A DNA stretch of 64,000 nucleotides from contig NZ_JAUCGQ010000001.1 of NCBI RefSeq assembly GCF_030362835.1, forward strand, positions 248,001 to 312,000. The letters run 5' to 3'. The notes below the pieces were generated by a model. It searched no databases. It saw only the letters and a program-made list of their open reading frames with translations, and was not told the DNA's origin. This document shows, piece by piece, positions 17,515-28,227 of this stretch. Made by a program: the position numbers and the translations under genes. Source of the DNA: Cellulomonas alba (GTDB lineage Bacteria; Actinomycetota; Actinomycetes; Actinomycetales; Cellulomonadaceae). Each line of letters opens with the position of its first letter. Position 1 is the stretch's first letter.

Positions 17515-19389
17515 TCAGCCCAGCGCGGCGAGCACGTCGCGGACGACGTCCGCGGGCCGCAGGCGCAGCTCATCGAGCAGCTGGTCGCGCGTCGCGTGCG
17601 CGAGGAACCGGCGCGGGATCCCGCGCGCGAGCAACGGCGTCGTCACGCCCGCGACCGCCGCCGCACGCGCCACCTGTGCCCCGACGCCGCCCTCGACGAG
17701 GCCGTCCTCGATCGTCACGACGTGGTCGTGCTCCCCCACGAGCTTGACGAGCTGGTCCTGCACGGGCAGCACCCAGCGCGGGTCGACGACCGTGGTGCGC
17801 AGGCCGTGCGTCGCGAGCTGCGCGCCGACCTCGACCGCGGTCGCCGCCATGGCGCCGACGCCGACCACGAGCACCGATCGCGCACCCCCCGGCACGTCGT
17901 GCCGCGCGAGGACGTCCACGCCGTCGGCGTCGTCGACAGCGGGGATCGTCGGCCCCATCGCACCCTTCGGGTAGCGCACGACGGTCGGCGCGTCCTCGAC
18001 GTCGACCGCCTCGCGCAGCGCGCGGCGCAGCGTGTCCTCGTCGCGGGGGGCCGCGAGGCGCAGGCCCGGCACGACGCACAGCATCGCCATGTCCCACATG
18101 CCGTTGTGGCTCGCGCCGTCGTCTCCGGTCAGGCCCGCGCGGTCGAGCACGAACGTGACGCCCGCCTTGTGCAGCGCGACGTCCATGACGACCTGGTCGA
18201 AGGCGCGGTTGAGGAACGTCGCGTACACCGCGACGACAGGGTGCAGGCCGCCGAACGCCATGCCGGCCGCGGAGGTGGCGGCGTGCTGCTCCGCGATGCC
18301 GACGTCGAAGACGCGGTCCGGGAACTCGGCGGCGAAGCGCTTGAGCCCGACCGGTTCGAGCATTGCCGCGGTGATCGCGACGACGTCCGGTCGGCGCCGC
18401 CCGATCGAGACGATCTCGTCCGCGAACACGCTCGTCCACCCGAACCGGCTCGGCGCGATCGGCAGGCCGGTCTCGGGGTGGATCACGCCGACCGCGTGGA
18501 ACCGGTCGGCCACGTCCTCCTCGGCGGGCCGGTAGCCGCGACCCTTCTCCGTGATGACGTGCACGATCACCGGGCCCGCGAAGGACCGTGCCCGGCGCAG
18601 CGCGCGCTCGACCGCGGGCTCGTCGTGGCCGTCGACCGGGCCGACGTACTTGATGCCGAGGTCCTCGAACATGCCCTGCGGGGCGACGACGTCCTTGAGG
18701 CCCTTCTTCAGGCCGTGCAGCGCGTCGTACGCCATGCGACCCGGCGTCCCCGAGCGCTTGAGCGCCTTCTTGCCCCAGGACAGGACGTTCTCGTAGCCCT
18801 GCGTCGTGCGCAGCGTGTCGAGGTGGTGGGCGAGGCCGCCGATCGTCGGGGCGTAGGAGCGCCCGTTGTCGTTGACGACGACCACGAGCCGGCGGTCTGC
18901 GTCCGCCGCGATGTTGTTGAGCGCCTCCCAGGCCATGCCGCCCGTCAGCGCGCCGTCACCGATGACCGCCACGACGTGCCGGTCGGCGCGACCCTGGAGC
19001 TGGTTCGCCTTCGCGATGCCGTCCGCCCAGCTCAGGGCCGTGGATGCGTGGGAGTTCTCGACGACGTCGTGCTCCGACTCGGCCCGGCTCGGGTAGCCCG
19101 AGAGCCCGTCGCGCTTGCGGAGCCGCGTGAAGTCGCCGCGACCCGTGAGGAGCTTGTGCACGTACGACTGGTGGCCGGTGTCGAACACGAAGGTGTCGCG
19201 CGGCGAGTCGAAGACGCGGTGCATGGCGATGGTCAGCTCGACGACGCCGAGGTTCGGCCCGAGGTGCCCGCCGGTGCGCGACACGTTCTCGACGAGGAAC
19301 GTGCGGATCTCGTCCGCGAGCTCGGTGACCTGCGACGACGTCAGGCGACGCACGTCGGCGGGCGACCCGATGCGGTCGAGCACTCCCAT
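17515..19389 (-). CDS. dxs: 1-deoxy-D-xylulose-5-phosphate synthase
   Basis: Dxs condenses pyruvate and glyceraldehyde 3-phosphate to DXP, the first step of the MEP isoprenoid pathway, using thiamine diphosphate. The 624-residue length is normal. Signatures include [29 protein letters not shown], the ThDP motif [20 protein letters not shown], and the transketolase-type [15 protein letters not shown] in the C-terminal half. I took the ATG at 19389 ([16 protein letters not shown]) with AGGAGG upstream; the open frame runs on to 22182 but that part is antisense to guaB1 and others. It supplies precursors that the polyprenyl synthase encoded at 29.3-30.4 kb would use. Confidence 0.96.
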   Translation of the reverse strand: MGVLDRIGSPADVRRLTSSQVTELADEIRTFLVENVSRTGGHLGPNLGVVELTIAMHRVFDSPRDTFVFDTGHQSYVHKLLTGRGDFTRLRKRDGLSGYPSRAESEHDVVENSHASTALSWADGIAKANQLQGRADRHVVAVIGDGALTGGMAWEALNNIAADADRRLVVVVNDNGRSYAPTIGGLAHHLDTLRTTQGYENVLSWGKKALKRSGTPGRMAYDALHGLKKGLKDVVAPQGMFEDLGIKYVGPVDGHDEPAVERALRRARSFAGPVIVHVITEKGRGYRPAEEDVADRFHAVGVIHPETGLPIAPSRFGWTSVFADEIVSIGRRRPDVVAITAAMLEPVGLKRFAAEFPDRVFDVGIAEQHAATSAAGMAFGGLHPVVAVYATFLNRAFDQVVMDVALHKAGVTFVLDRAGLTGDDGASHNGMWDMAMLCVVPGLRLAAPRDEDTLRRALREAVDVEDAPTVVRYPKGAMGPTIPAVDDADGVDVLARHDVPGGARSVLVVGVGAMAATAVEVGAQLATHGLRTTVVDPRWVLPVQDQLVKLVGEHDHVVTIEDGLVEGGVGAQVARAAAVAGVTTPLLARGIPRRFLAHATRDQLLDELRLRPADVVRDVLAALG

Positions 19390-19488
19390 GGGGGCGGGCC
19401 TCCTGACAGGCGCGGCGACGGTGCCGCGAGCGCGGCTGGTGTCCCACTCTAGGACCGTCCGCCCCGACGGCTCTCCCGGGCTGCCCGG

Positions 19489-21654
<2,166 letters not shown>

Positions 21655-21668
<14 letters not shown>

Positions 21669-22335
21669 CGACCTCGCCGGCGCGCGGGCCGAGCTCGCCG
21701 CGCTGTGCCGCGACGGGCTCGACTGGCGGCTCGACCCGCTGCGGGCCGCCGAGGCCGGCGGCCGGCCGGCCGCCGTGCTCGTGCTGTTCGGCGAGCTCGA
21801 CGCCGCGCCCGCGCGCACCGACCGGCCGGCCGTCGCGGCCGACCTCGACGTGCTGCTCCAGCGCCGGGCCGCCACGCTCGGCCACCACGCGGGTCAGATC
21901 GCGTTCCCCGGTGGGCGCATCGAGCCGACCGACGCCTCCCCCGCGGCCGCAGCCCTCCGTGAGGCGGTCGAGGAGACCGGCGTCGACGCCGCGGGCATCG
22001 AGGTCCTGGGTGAGCTCGCGCCCGTCGCCGTGCCGGTGAGCAACCACCTCGTCACGCCCGTGCCGGCGTGGTGGACGCGACCGTCGCGCGTCGCCGCCGT
22101 CGACCACGCCGAGACCGTCGACGTGTTCCGCGTGCCGGTCGCCGACCTGCTCGACCCCGAGCACCGCGCGAGCGTCGCCCACGTGCGCGGCGACGCCACC
22201 GTGCGGACGCCCGCGTTCGTCGTCGACGGGCGCGTGATCTGGGGCTTCACCGGCATCGTGCTGGCGCGGATGTTCGACGCGCTCGGCTGGGCGCGGCCGT
22301 GGGACACCCGCCGGCTGGTGGACCCGTGGGCGTGA
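21655..22335 (+). CDS. Nudix hydrolase, CoA pyrophosphatase type
   Basis: The 226-residue protein carries the CoA-type motif ([21 protein letters not shown]) immediately before the Nudix box, [11 protein letters not shown] followed by [11 protein letters not shown]. This pairing marks the NudL/CoAse group, which cleaves CoA or acyl-CoA to phosphopantetheine and 3',5'-ADP. The GTG at 21655 gives a 14-nt overlap with the amidotransferase gene; a second GTG at 21661 is equally possible. It is the third gene of the overlapping set beginning with guaB1. Confidence 0.85.
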
Positions 22336-23228
22336 CGCCGACGGGTAAGGCGCACCCGACGATCGAGCGCGACGTCACCGAGGAGCTCGCGCGTCACCTG
22401 CTGCGCACGCAGCACGCCGATCTCGCCGACCTGCCGCTCGTCCGCGTCGGCACCGGCTGGGACAACGTCCTGTGGCGGCTCGGCGACGATCTCGCGCTGC
22501 GCCTGCCCGTCCGCGCGTCGTCGGCGCCGCTCGTCGCGTACGAGCACGCGGCACTGCCGGTGCTCGCGCCGCGGCTGCCGGTGGACGTGCCCGTCCCCGT
22601 GCGCGCGGGGCATCCCGACGACCGGTACCCGTGGCCGTGGAGCGTCGTCCCGTGGTTCGACGGCCGGCCCGCGTACGCGCAGCCGGTCGCCGAGCGGTCG
22701 GCGTGGGCGGAGGACCTGGCCGCCGTGCTCGTCGCCCTCCACCGGCCCGCGCCGCCCGACGCGCCGCCGAACGCGGTGCGCGGCGTGCCGATCGCCCCGC
22801 GCCGGCCCGCGCTCGTCGAGCGGCTCGACCGCCTCGCGCTGCCGGAGGTCGACCGCGTCCTCGCCCGCTTCGACGACCTGGCGGCCGCGCCGGACCACAC
22901 GGGGCCCGCAGTCTGGGTGCACGGCGACCCGCACCCGGCGAACGTCCTCGTCGCGCGCGGCCGGCTCCGCGCCGTCATCGACTGGGGCGACGTGACCTCC
23001 GGCGACCCGGCGTCCGACCTCGCGACGGCATGGCTGACGTTCGACGCGGACGGACGCGCCGCGTTCCGTGCCCGGGTCGACGCCGGCGCCCGCTGGGACG
23101 AGGCGACGTGGCGGCGCGCGCAGGCGTGGGCGTTGCACTTCTCGGTCGTGCTCGGCATGCACCCGGTCGAGTACCCGCACCTCGCGGAGATCGGCCGGCA
23201 CGGCCTGGCGCAGGCGCTCGACGGCTGA
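22332..23228 (+). CDS. Aminoglycoside phosphotransferase-family kinase
   Basis: The 298-residue protein has the APH/choline kinase fold. The catalytic loop is [12 protein letters not shown] (HGDxHxxN) and the metal-binding Asp is in [17 protein letters not shown]. The N-terminal nucleotide-binding lobe includes [23 protein letters not shown]. Chromosomal members phosphorylate diverse small molecules and most have unknown substrates, so I do not call it an antibiotic resistance gene. The GTG start overlaps the Nudix stop by 4 nt, and it ends the four-gene guaB1 unit. It converges on the methyltransferase gene with only 6 nt between stops. Confidence 0.85.
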   Translation: MTPTGKAHPTIERDVTEELARHLLRTQHADLADLPLVRVGTGWDNVLWRLGDDLALRLPVRASSAPLVAYEHAALPVLAPRLPVDVPVPVRAGHPDDRYPWPWSVVPWFDGRPAYAQPVAERSAWAEDLAAVLVALHRPAPPDAPPNAVRGVPIAPRRPALVERLDRLALPEVDRVLARFDDLAAAPDHTGPAVWVHGDPHPANVLVARGRLRAVIDWGDVTSGDPASDLATAWLTFDADGRAAFRARVDAGARWDEATWRRAQAWALHFSVVLGMHPVEYPHLAEIGRHGLAQALDG

Positions 23229-23234
23229 CGCGCG

Positions 23235-24071
23235 CTAGGGGTCCGGCGCCGTCGCGAGCGCGAGACCGAAACCCGGCAGCAGGTCGTACCACCGCACGTC
23301 GACGAATCCCGCGTCCTCGAGCAGCGTCCGGAACTGCTCGGGCGTGTGGAACCCGATCCAGCCCGGGTCACCGGCCAGCGCGAGCGTCGACGAGATCTGC
23401 ACGAACCACTCGGGCCCGGGGTCGACGATCGCGTAGTGACCGCCCGGCCGCAGGCAGCGCAGGATGCCCGCCGCCGCCGCCGGCGGGTCCGGGTAGTGGT
23501 GGTGCGCGAGGCAGTTGTAGACGAGGTCGAACGCGCCGTCGAGCTCGTGGGGCAGGTCGCCGACGTCCGCCTGGACGAACGCCGTGTTGTCGAGCCCGGC
23601 GGCCCAGGCGGCCCGGTGGGCGCCGACCACCATGCCCGCCGCGAGGTCGACTCCGACCACCTCGCCGGCCGGCACCCGGTGCGCGACGGCGCGCAGCTCG
23701 CGCCCCGGTCCGCAGCCCGCGTCGAGCACCCGGGCGTCAGCTCGCAGGAGCGGAGCGAGGACGTCGAGCGCCTCGGCGAACAGCGGGCCCGAGAACGGCC
23801 GGACGTAGAAGTCGTACGCCTCGGCGAGCCGGTCGAACTCGACCACCAGCGCGTCGTGCTCGGTGGGCTCCTCGAGCAGCCGCGGCTCGCGCCAGAGCCG
23901 GCTGAACCGCGCGCCGCCACCCGGCGTCGGCGGAACGGCGTCCACCACGGGTGCCGACCCGCGCTCGCGTGCGTACCGCCGGGCGGCGCGCGCAGGCTCG
24001 AACACCTGCGCGGACCACGACCACATCGCGCCGGCCAGCAGAGCGCTCGCCGCGTCGTCCGTCGCCGTCAT
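23235..24071 (-). CDS. SAM-dependent methyltransferase, last gene of the isoprenoid-type cluster
   Basis: The 278-residue protein has a class I methyltransferase domain from about residue 100: motif I is VLDAGCGPGREL, followed by VVGVDLAAGMV, FVQADVGDLP and DLVYNCLAHHHYPDP, then CLRPGGHYAIVDPGPEW. The N-terminal 95 residues, containing MWSWSAQVFEPARAARRYAR and a proline-rich stretch, do not look like the catalytic domain. The acceptor is unknown. Its ATG overlaps the stop of the preceding helical/beta-sandwich gene by 4 nt, so it is coupled to the unexplained cluster and probably modifies a product or component of it. Confidence 0.8.
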   Translation of the reverse strand: MTATDDAASALLAGAMWSWSAQVFEPARAARRYARERGSAPVVDAVPPTPGGGARFSRLWREPRLLEEPTEHDALVVEFDRLAEAYDFYVRPFSGPLFAEALDVLAPLLRADARVLDAGCGPGRELRAVAHRVPAGEVVGVDLAAGMVVGAHRAAWAAGLDNTAFVQADVGDLPHELDGAFDLVYNCLAHHHYPDPPAAAAGILRCLRPGGHYAIVDPGPEWFVQISSTLALAGDPGWIGFHTPEQFRTLLEDAGFVDVRWYDLLPGFGLALATAPDP

Positions 24072-24667
24072 GCGCCGTCAGCATCGGTGCGCCGCAGCAC
24101 GACGCCGACGGTGCCGGCCGGGATCCCGTCGATGCGCAGCGTCGACCGGTAGTCCGAGCCCGCTTGCGCGTCCGCGGGGACCCGGACGCGCAGCACGACG
24201 ACCGTCGACTCCCCCGCGTCGAGCGTCACGGCGTGGGGCCGGATCGTCGCGTCGACGTGCAGCGTGCCGCCCGCGGCGTCGCGGAACGGGTCGAGCACGA
24301 CCGACGCCGTCGCGGGCGCGTCGAGCACGTTCTCGATCTCGAACGCGCCGCCCGCCTCCTCGCCCACGGCGCCCTCGAGCACGAGCGCCGCGGCGGAGGG
24401 CGCAGCCGGGCTGCCGGACGCGGCCGTCCCCGACGCGCTCGCCGCCTGCGCCGCGGCGGCGTGCTGCGCCCGGTGCGCGGCGTCGTCGCGCGGTGTCGTC
24501 GCCGCCGGCGTCTGGAGCGTGACCGCGCGCGGCACGTCGCGGACGACCTGCCCGACCGCGCCCAGCCAGTCGGTCACGAGGTCGCCCCAGGCGCGCACGT
24601 ACGTCACGTTCGCGTCGACGAGCCGCCGGACCAGGTCGTCCGCGCCGCCGCCGGGCGCGTCAGCCAT
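24068..24667 (-). CDS. Unknown protein: helical N-terminus plus beta-sandwich C-terminus (paralogue-like A)
   Basis: I do not recognise this 199-residue protein. Residues about 8-50 form a predicted amphipathic helix (VRRLVDANVTYVRAWGDLVT...). A low-complexity Ala/Thr/Ser linker follows (about 55-95). The C-terminal 100 residues alternate hydrophobic residues in strands and end in VPADAQAGSDYRSTLRIDGI, reminiscent of Ig-like accessory domains that use a VPxxxxxGxYxxxL pattern. The protein at 28800-29279 has the same architecture. There is no signal peptide or membrane helix, so it should be cytoplasmic. It overlaps the genes on both sides (8 and 4 nt), making it part of one transcript. The phasin-like shape (helix that could coat a surface) is only an analogy. 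Confidence 0.65.
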   Translation of the reverse strand: MADAPGGGADDLVRRLVDANVTYVRAWGDLVTDWLGAVGQVVRDVPRAVTLQTPAATTPRDDAAHRAQHAAAAQAASASGTAASGSPAAPSAAALVLEGAVGEEAGGAFEIENVLDAPATASVVLDPFRDAAGGTLHVDATIRPHAVTLDAGESTVVVLRVRVPADAQAGSDYRSTLRIDGIPAGTVGVVLRRTDADGA

Positions 24668-25364
24668 GCGTCTGGATCGGCACGCGGACGCCGGCCTGCG
24701 GGCGGCAGCAGGGCTCGTGGTAGAAGTGGTCGTACCAGTGGTGGACCGTGTCGGGCTCGTCGGTGACGGCGACCTCGTGCGTGCACGCGCAGCCCCCGGA
24801 CGAGCTCGAGACGCGCCAGCGCACCACGTGGTCGCGGCAGCCGCGGACCCACAGCAGGGCCGAGAGCTCGCGGTCGTCCTCGTCGTCGGGCAGCCGGACG
24901 GTCGCCGTGAACGTCGCGGTCTCGTACGGGCCGACCGCCTGCTGCTGAGGCTCGATCTCGACGGCCTTGGCGTCCGGGCCCGTCGCCCGCACCGCGACCT
25001 GCCGGCTCGCGGGCCACTCGTTCGTCACCCGCAGCCGCAGCCGCATCGTCGCGCCGGGGCACCCGTGGGCCTTGACCTCGGGCAGGCGCTCCGGCAGGAA
25101 GCACGCGTCCGGGATCGTGCAGCACGACGACGACGCGCCCTTCGTGAGCCCGGCCGTCATCGAGGCCAGCCGGGACGTGAGGTCGCCGACCGTCCCGCCG
25201 ATGTCGGCCTGCTTGACGGCCCGGGTCGCGGCCGAGGCGACGTCGGACGCCGGCGTCGAGGACGTGAGCGCGTCGAGCATCGCGCGGCTGAGCCGCAGAC
25301 CCGCACCGAGCAGCGAGTCGAGGGTGGCGGTGGTCTGGTCGGACAGGGACGACGAGCTGGTCAC
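24660..25364 (-). CDS. Unknown Cys/His-rich protein with beta-sandwich domain
   Basis: I do not recognise this 234-residue protein. The first 75 residues are Ser/Thr/Ala-rich and helical. Nine cysteines follow: C81, C82, C88, C102, C176, C192, C194, C219 and C220, plus four His at 208, 209, 213 and 216 in HHWYDHFYHEPCC. Between them lies a beta-rich region (LRLRVTNEWPAS...AVGPYETATFTATVRLP) like the sandwich domains of its neighbours. The Cys/His set could bind zinc, an iron-sulphur cluster or haem, or make disulphides if exported, but no export signal is seen. The GTG start overlaps the stop of the gene before it by 4 nt and the end overlaps the gene after it by 8 nt. Confidence 0.65.
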   Translation of the reverse strand: MTSSSSLSDQTTATLDSLLGAGLRLSRAMLDALTSSTPASDVASAATRAVKQADIGGTVGDLTSRLASMTAGLTKGASSSCCTIPDACFLPERLPEVKAHGCPGATMRLRLRVTNEWPASRQVAVRATGPDAKAVEIEPQQQAVGPYETATFTATVRLPDDEDDRELSALLWVRGCRDHVVRWRVSSSSGGCACTHEVAVTDEPDTVHHWYDHFYHEPCCRPQAGVRVPIQTHG

Positions 25365-26227
25365 GACGGCTCCTCGCTGGACGGCGGGCGGGACGACGGC
25401 TTGCGGGACGGTGCGCGCGACGACGTCGAGCGCGAGGACGACCGGGTCGCGGCGCCCGTGGACCCGGTCGACGCGCGCCGGGACCGGGCCGGCGCGGGCG
25501 GGACAGACGTCTCCTCGCCGGGCGGCGGTGCGGCGACGTCGACCTGCACGCGCACCCGAGTGCCCGCCACGAGCCACGTCGCCACGTGCGAGGAGCCCGG
25601 CTCGAGACCGGTCGGCACGTGGACCGCGGCGCTGAGCCAGCGCTGCTCGGCCGGGCCGAGCGGGCCGGCGCCCTCGGTGACGACGACCCGCGCCACGCCG
25701 GACTGGTCGTCCGCCACGGCGTCGGCCGCGGCCGCCCAGCGGTCGAGCCCGCCCTTGTCGGCCGACAGCGCCGCCACGATCGCGCGCTGCAGGGTCTCGG
25801 CGCGCTCGAACGCGAGCACACCCACCTTCGGCACGTCGACCGCCACGTTGCCGTGCGCCGTCAGGTGCACCTGCACGGGCACCTCGTCGCCGGCGGCGCC
25901 GACGACGCGCAGGTCGTGGGGCCGCACGTCGACCCGCTCCTCGGCGAGCACCTCGACCGTCGCGGCGATCGCGCCGCCGTCCCAGAGCACCTCGGCGTCG
26001 ACCGGCCCAGGGGGCGTGTCGTCCGGGAGCAGCAGCCGCACCTCGGTCGCGCCGACGCCCGCGGGCGCGGTCAGCACGCGCGCCCCCGGCCACGACCCGT
26101 CCTTGCCCGAGCGGGACCCGGGCGCGACGACGATCGAGCGGCGCGCCTCGGGCGGCACGTCGACCACGCCGCGGACGTCGCCCGGCGGCCCGACCAGCCG
26201 CGCAGTCACTGTCGCGGCGCGCGCCAC
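25361..26227 (-). CDS. Unknown beta-rich protein with Ser/Arg-rich tail
   Basis: This 288-residue protein is not recognised. Residues 1-130 look like a tandem of beta-sandwich domains, with VRLLLPDDTPPGPVDAEVLW and VPVQVHLTAHGNVAVDV. A helical stretch (AETLQRAIVAALSADKGGLDRWAAAADAVADD) around 140-175 precedes another beta segment (HVPTGLEPGSSHVATWLVAG). The last 45 residues are a basic Ser/Arg/Pro-rich tail that could bind nucleic acid or an acidic surface. It starts with GTG 3 nt after the stop of the NPV-repeat gene and overlaps the next gene by 4 nt. The domains resemble those of the other unknown proteins in the run, suggesting parts of one assembly. Confidence 0.6.
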   Translation of the reverse strand: MARAATVTARLVGPPGDVRGVVDVPPEARRSIVVAPGSRSGKDGSWPGARVLTAPAGVGATEVRLLLPDDTPPGPVDAEVLWDGGAIAATVEVLAEERVDVRPHDLRVVGAAGDEVPVQVHLTAHGNVAVDVPKVGVLAFERAETLQRAIVAALSADKGGLDRWAAAADAVADDQSGVARVVVTEGAGPLGPAEQRWLSAAVHVPTGLEPGSSHVATWLVAGTRVRVQVDVAAPPPGEETSVPPAPARSRRASTGSTGAATRSSSRSTSSRAPSRKPSSRPPSSEEPS

Positions 26228-26230
26228 GGG

Positions 26231-26638
26231 TCAGCCGTCCTGCTCGTCGGGCTCGCGCGCCTCGTAGCCGCAGACCTCGCACGGCCCGGGGTGGTACGCC
26301 TCGGAGATCAGCTGCGCCTCGCCGCACAGCCGGACCTTGAGCAGCTCCATGCCGAGCAGGCTCAGCCCGACCGTGAAGTCGGCGGGCAGGTGGCTGCGCG
26401 TCTCCGGCAGCGACGTCACCGCCAGGTTGAGGTCGACCGGGTTCAGCGTCACCGGGTTGAGCGTCAGCGTCGCGTCGACCGGGTTGAGCGTCACCGGGTC
26501 GACGCCGAGCTGGATCTTCGGCAGCGGCGACGCGACGGTGATGGTGAACGCGTCGGGAATGCCGTCGACCGTCACCGGATTGACCGTCACCGGCCCGATC
26601 GAGCCGAGATGGCCGTCGAGATGGACGTCGGAACCCAT
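26231..26638 (-). CDS. Unknown small protein with NPV repeats and a CxxC motif
   Basis: The 135-residue protein is not recognised. Residues 14-72 carry short repeats built on (D/N)PV(T/D): GPVTVNPVTVDG, VDPVTLNPVDATL and TLNPVTLNPVDLNL, which suggest a regular beta-repeat surface. Residues 85-110 are a hydrophobic segment (FTVGLSLLGMELLKVRL) and the C-terminus has a Cys pair, C120 and C123 in GPCEVCGYEARE, with a further C105; a metal site is possible. I chose the ATG at 26638 because a GGGGG purine run lies about 7 nt upstream; an earlier in-frame start at 26659 is possible. The repeats are also visible at DNA level. Confidence 0.6.
   Translation of the reverse strand: MGSDVHLDGHLGSIGPVTVNPVTVDGIPDAFTITVASPLPKIQLGVDPVTLNPVDATLTLNPVTLNPVDLNLAVTSLPETRSHLPADFTVGLSLLGMELLKVRLCGEAQLISEAYHPGPCEVCGYEAREPDEQDG
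26436..26500. repeat. 15-nt tandem repeats inside the NPV-repeat gene
   Basis: Copies of ACCGGGTTGAGCGTC or a one-base variant occur at 26436-26450, 26451-26465 and 26478-26492, with a partial copy at 26493-26499. They encode the NPVTL units on the minus strand. Near-identical DNA copies imply recent internal duplication. Confidence 0.8.
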
Positions 26639-26701
26639 GGCGTACCCCCGCATCCGCACGGATCGCTCGCACCAGCAGCATCGACCCGGACAAGTCGGGC
26701 G

Positions 26702-27235
26702 TCAACCAGTCGCGGCCGGCGGGTCGGCGAGAAGCCCCAGCGCGCGCAGCAGGCGCAGCTCGGCGGGCGCGATCTCGTCGGGGTACCAGGGCACGGGCGC
26801 GCGCCCCGGACCGGTGGGCGCACCGACCGCCGCGACGAGCTCGTCCGCGAGCGCCTGCAGCGCGGGCGCGCGCATCGCGGCGTCGAGCACGATCTCGATG
26901 ACGGCGATCATCGCCGCGACCTCGGCGACGGTGCCGACGACCTCGACGTCGCCCGTCAGCACCGCGTCGCGCACCTCGACCCGCGCCGCGAGCACGTCGA
27001 CCACCGTGCCGCGCGAGGAGCGGCCCCACGGGCCGGTGCCGGGTCCGTCGACGCGCCGCACCCGCAGCGCGCCGTGGTCGTCGAAGCCCACCGCGACCCA
27101 CTCGTCGTCGAGCCCGATCCGCGCCGAGCGACGCGCCGCGACGCCTCGCAGGGTCGCGGCACCGACCGGGTCGGCCGCCTCGAGCGCCCCGACGATCGCC
27201 CGCACCCACGCCGCGAGCCCACGATCAGCCGGCAT
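26702..27235 (-). CDS. SCP2-like lipid-binding protein (tentative)
   Basis: The 177-residue protein has a segment, about residues 40-135, with the order of elements of a sterol carrier protein 2 fold: strands IGLDDEWVAVGF and LRVRRV, then VDVLAARVEVRDAVLTGDVEVVG, then helices with EIVLDAAMRAPALQALADEL. The D-x2-L/V-x-G-x(2)V-x-G pattern is what suggests SCP2, a cytoplasmic lipid or isoprenoid carrier. I am not sure of the assignment. The ATG at 27235 overlaps the end of the CrtC-like gene by 11 nt. A lipid carrier beside a polyprenyl synthase and a CrtC-like protein would make sense for a hydrophobic product. Confidence 0.5.
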   Translation of the reverse strand: MPADRGLAAWVRAIVGALEAADPVGAATLRGVAARRSARIGLDDEWVAVGFDDHGALRVRRVDGPGTGPWGRSSRGTVVDVLAARVEVRDAVLTGDVEVVGTVAEVAAMIAVIEIVLDAAMRAPALQALADELVAAVGAPTGPGRAPVPWYPDEIAPAELRLLRALGLLADPPAATG

Positions 27236-28220
27236 GCTCGACCACGCCCAGCCCGTGCGCCTCGACCGGGCGACCGGCCAGGCGGCCCACCGCACGGAAC
27301 CGGCCGACGGACTCGTGCAGCACGGCGAACCCCGGCCTGCTCGGCTCGGCGAGCAGGAGCTGGGCCACGTCGTCGACGTCGAGCACGACCTCGAGGCCGT
27401 CGAAGCCGTCGCCGACGCGCACCCGCACCCGCGCGGGCAGCCGGTCGCGCGCGCGGTCGGCGTGCAGCGCCGCCATCGCGCCCGGGAACCGTCGCGACGG
27501 GTGCCGCACGCCGTCGACGGCGATGTCGACCTGGGGGCCGACGAACTGCGCGACCCGCCCGGCGTGCTCGACGGTGACGAGCGCGTCCCCCGTCACGCGG
27601 TGCGCCCGGTCGGTCGTGCGCGACATCACGACCAGCAGGCCGTCCGCCCCGTGGAAGCAGCCCCAGTCCCAGCCGACGTCGTCGCCCCACGCCCAGCGAC
27701 CCCAGTTGTGGTCCGCGTAGCCCCCGGCGCCGCGCACGACGAGCCGGCGGCCCGCCGCCCGGACGACGCCGTCGAGCGCGAGCCGCGGGTACGCCGCCCA
27801 CCCCAGGTGACCCTCGCCGAACGGGACGTCCCACGACGGCCCGAGCGGCGGCCCCACGGCCGGGCCCCCGAGCGAGACGTCGGCGTCCGCCACCGCGGCG
27901 CGCGCCGCCGCGTGACCGGCGCCGAACCACGGCGCGACCGCGACGGCCACGTCGCCCGCCGCGAGCTCGAGCACACCGGCGTGTGCCGCGGCGGCGCCCT
28001 GCACCTGCGTCCCGCCCGACCATCCGGCACCCGGCACGCGCACGAGCGCGACCCCCACGGCGCGGGACGGCGCCGCGGCGGGGTCGCCGTGCAGCGAGAG
28101 GTTGACCAGCCCGACGGTGCCGCTCGCGTGGTCGAAGACGTTGACGTGCAGCCACTCCTTGTAGAGCGCGCGGGTCGGGTCGTCGGCTCGGGGCGGCCGG
28201 AGGTGGTCGAGCACGCTCAC
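27225..28220 (-). CDS. CrtC/AttH-like lipocalin-fold protein, candidate prenyl hydratase or cyclase
   Basis: The 331-residue protein has the motif GYADHNWGRWAWGDD at about residues 167-181 followed by WDWG. This Y-x-D-H-N-W-G signature is typical of the CrtC (carotenoid 1,2-hydratase)/AttH/prenylcyclase-type double lipocalin fold. Aromatic-rich strands on both sides (GHLGWAAYPRLALDG, WDVPFGEG) fit that fold. Members add water to, or cyclise, isoprenoid chains, or have unknown roles. I chose the GTG at 28220, 7 nt after the preceding stop; the open frame extends further but overlaps it. A polyprenyl synthase lies 1.1 kb upstream in the same run, which supports an isoprenoid substrate, but no carotenoid genes such as crtB or crtI are present. 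Confidence 0.6.
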   Translation of the reverse strand: MSVLDHLRPPRADDPTRALYKEWLHVNVFDHASGTVGLVNLSLHGDPAAAPSRAVGVALVRVPGAGWSGGTQVQGAAAAHAGVLELAAGDVAVAVAPWFGAGHAAARAAVADADVSLGGPAVGPPLGPSWDVPFGEGHLGWAAYPRLALDGVVRAAGRRLVVRGAGGYADHNWGRWAWGDDVGWDWGCFHGADGLLVVMSRTTDRAHRVTGDALVTVEHAGRVAQFVGPQVDIAVDGVRHPSRRFPGAMAALHADRARDRLPARVRVRVGDGFDGLEVVLDVDDVAQLLLAEPSRPGFAVLHESVGRFRAVGRLAGRPVEAHGLGVVEHAG

Positions 28221-28227
28221 CCCACGG

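Noticed and set aside
22332-23228. Aminoglycoside resistance gene
   Set aside because: Only the general APH/choline kinase fold is visible, and the gene is embedded in a metabolic operon. No resistance subfamily can be claimed.
26436-26500. Possible CRISPR array
   Set aside because: Repeats are only 15 nt, adjacent or 12 nt apart, and in frame inside a coding region.
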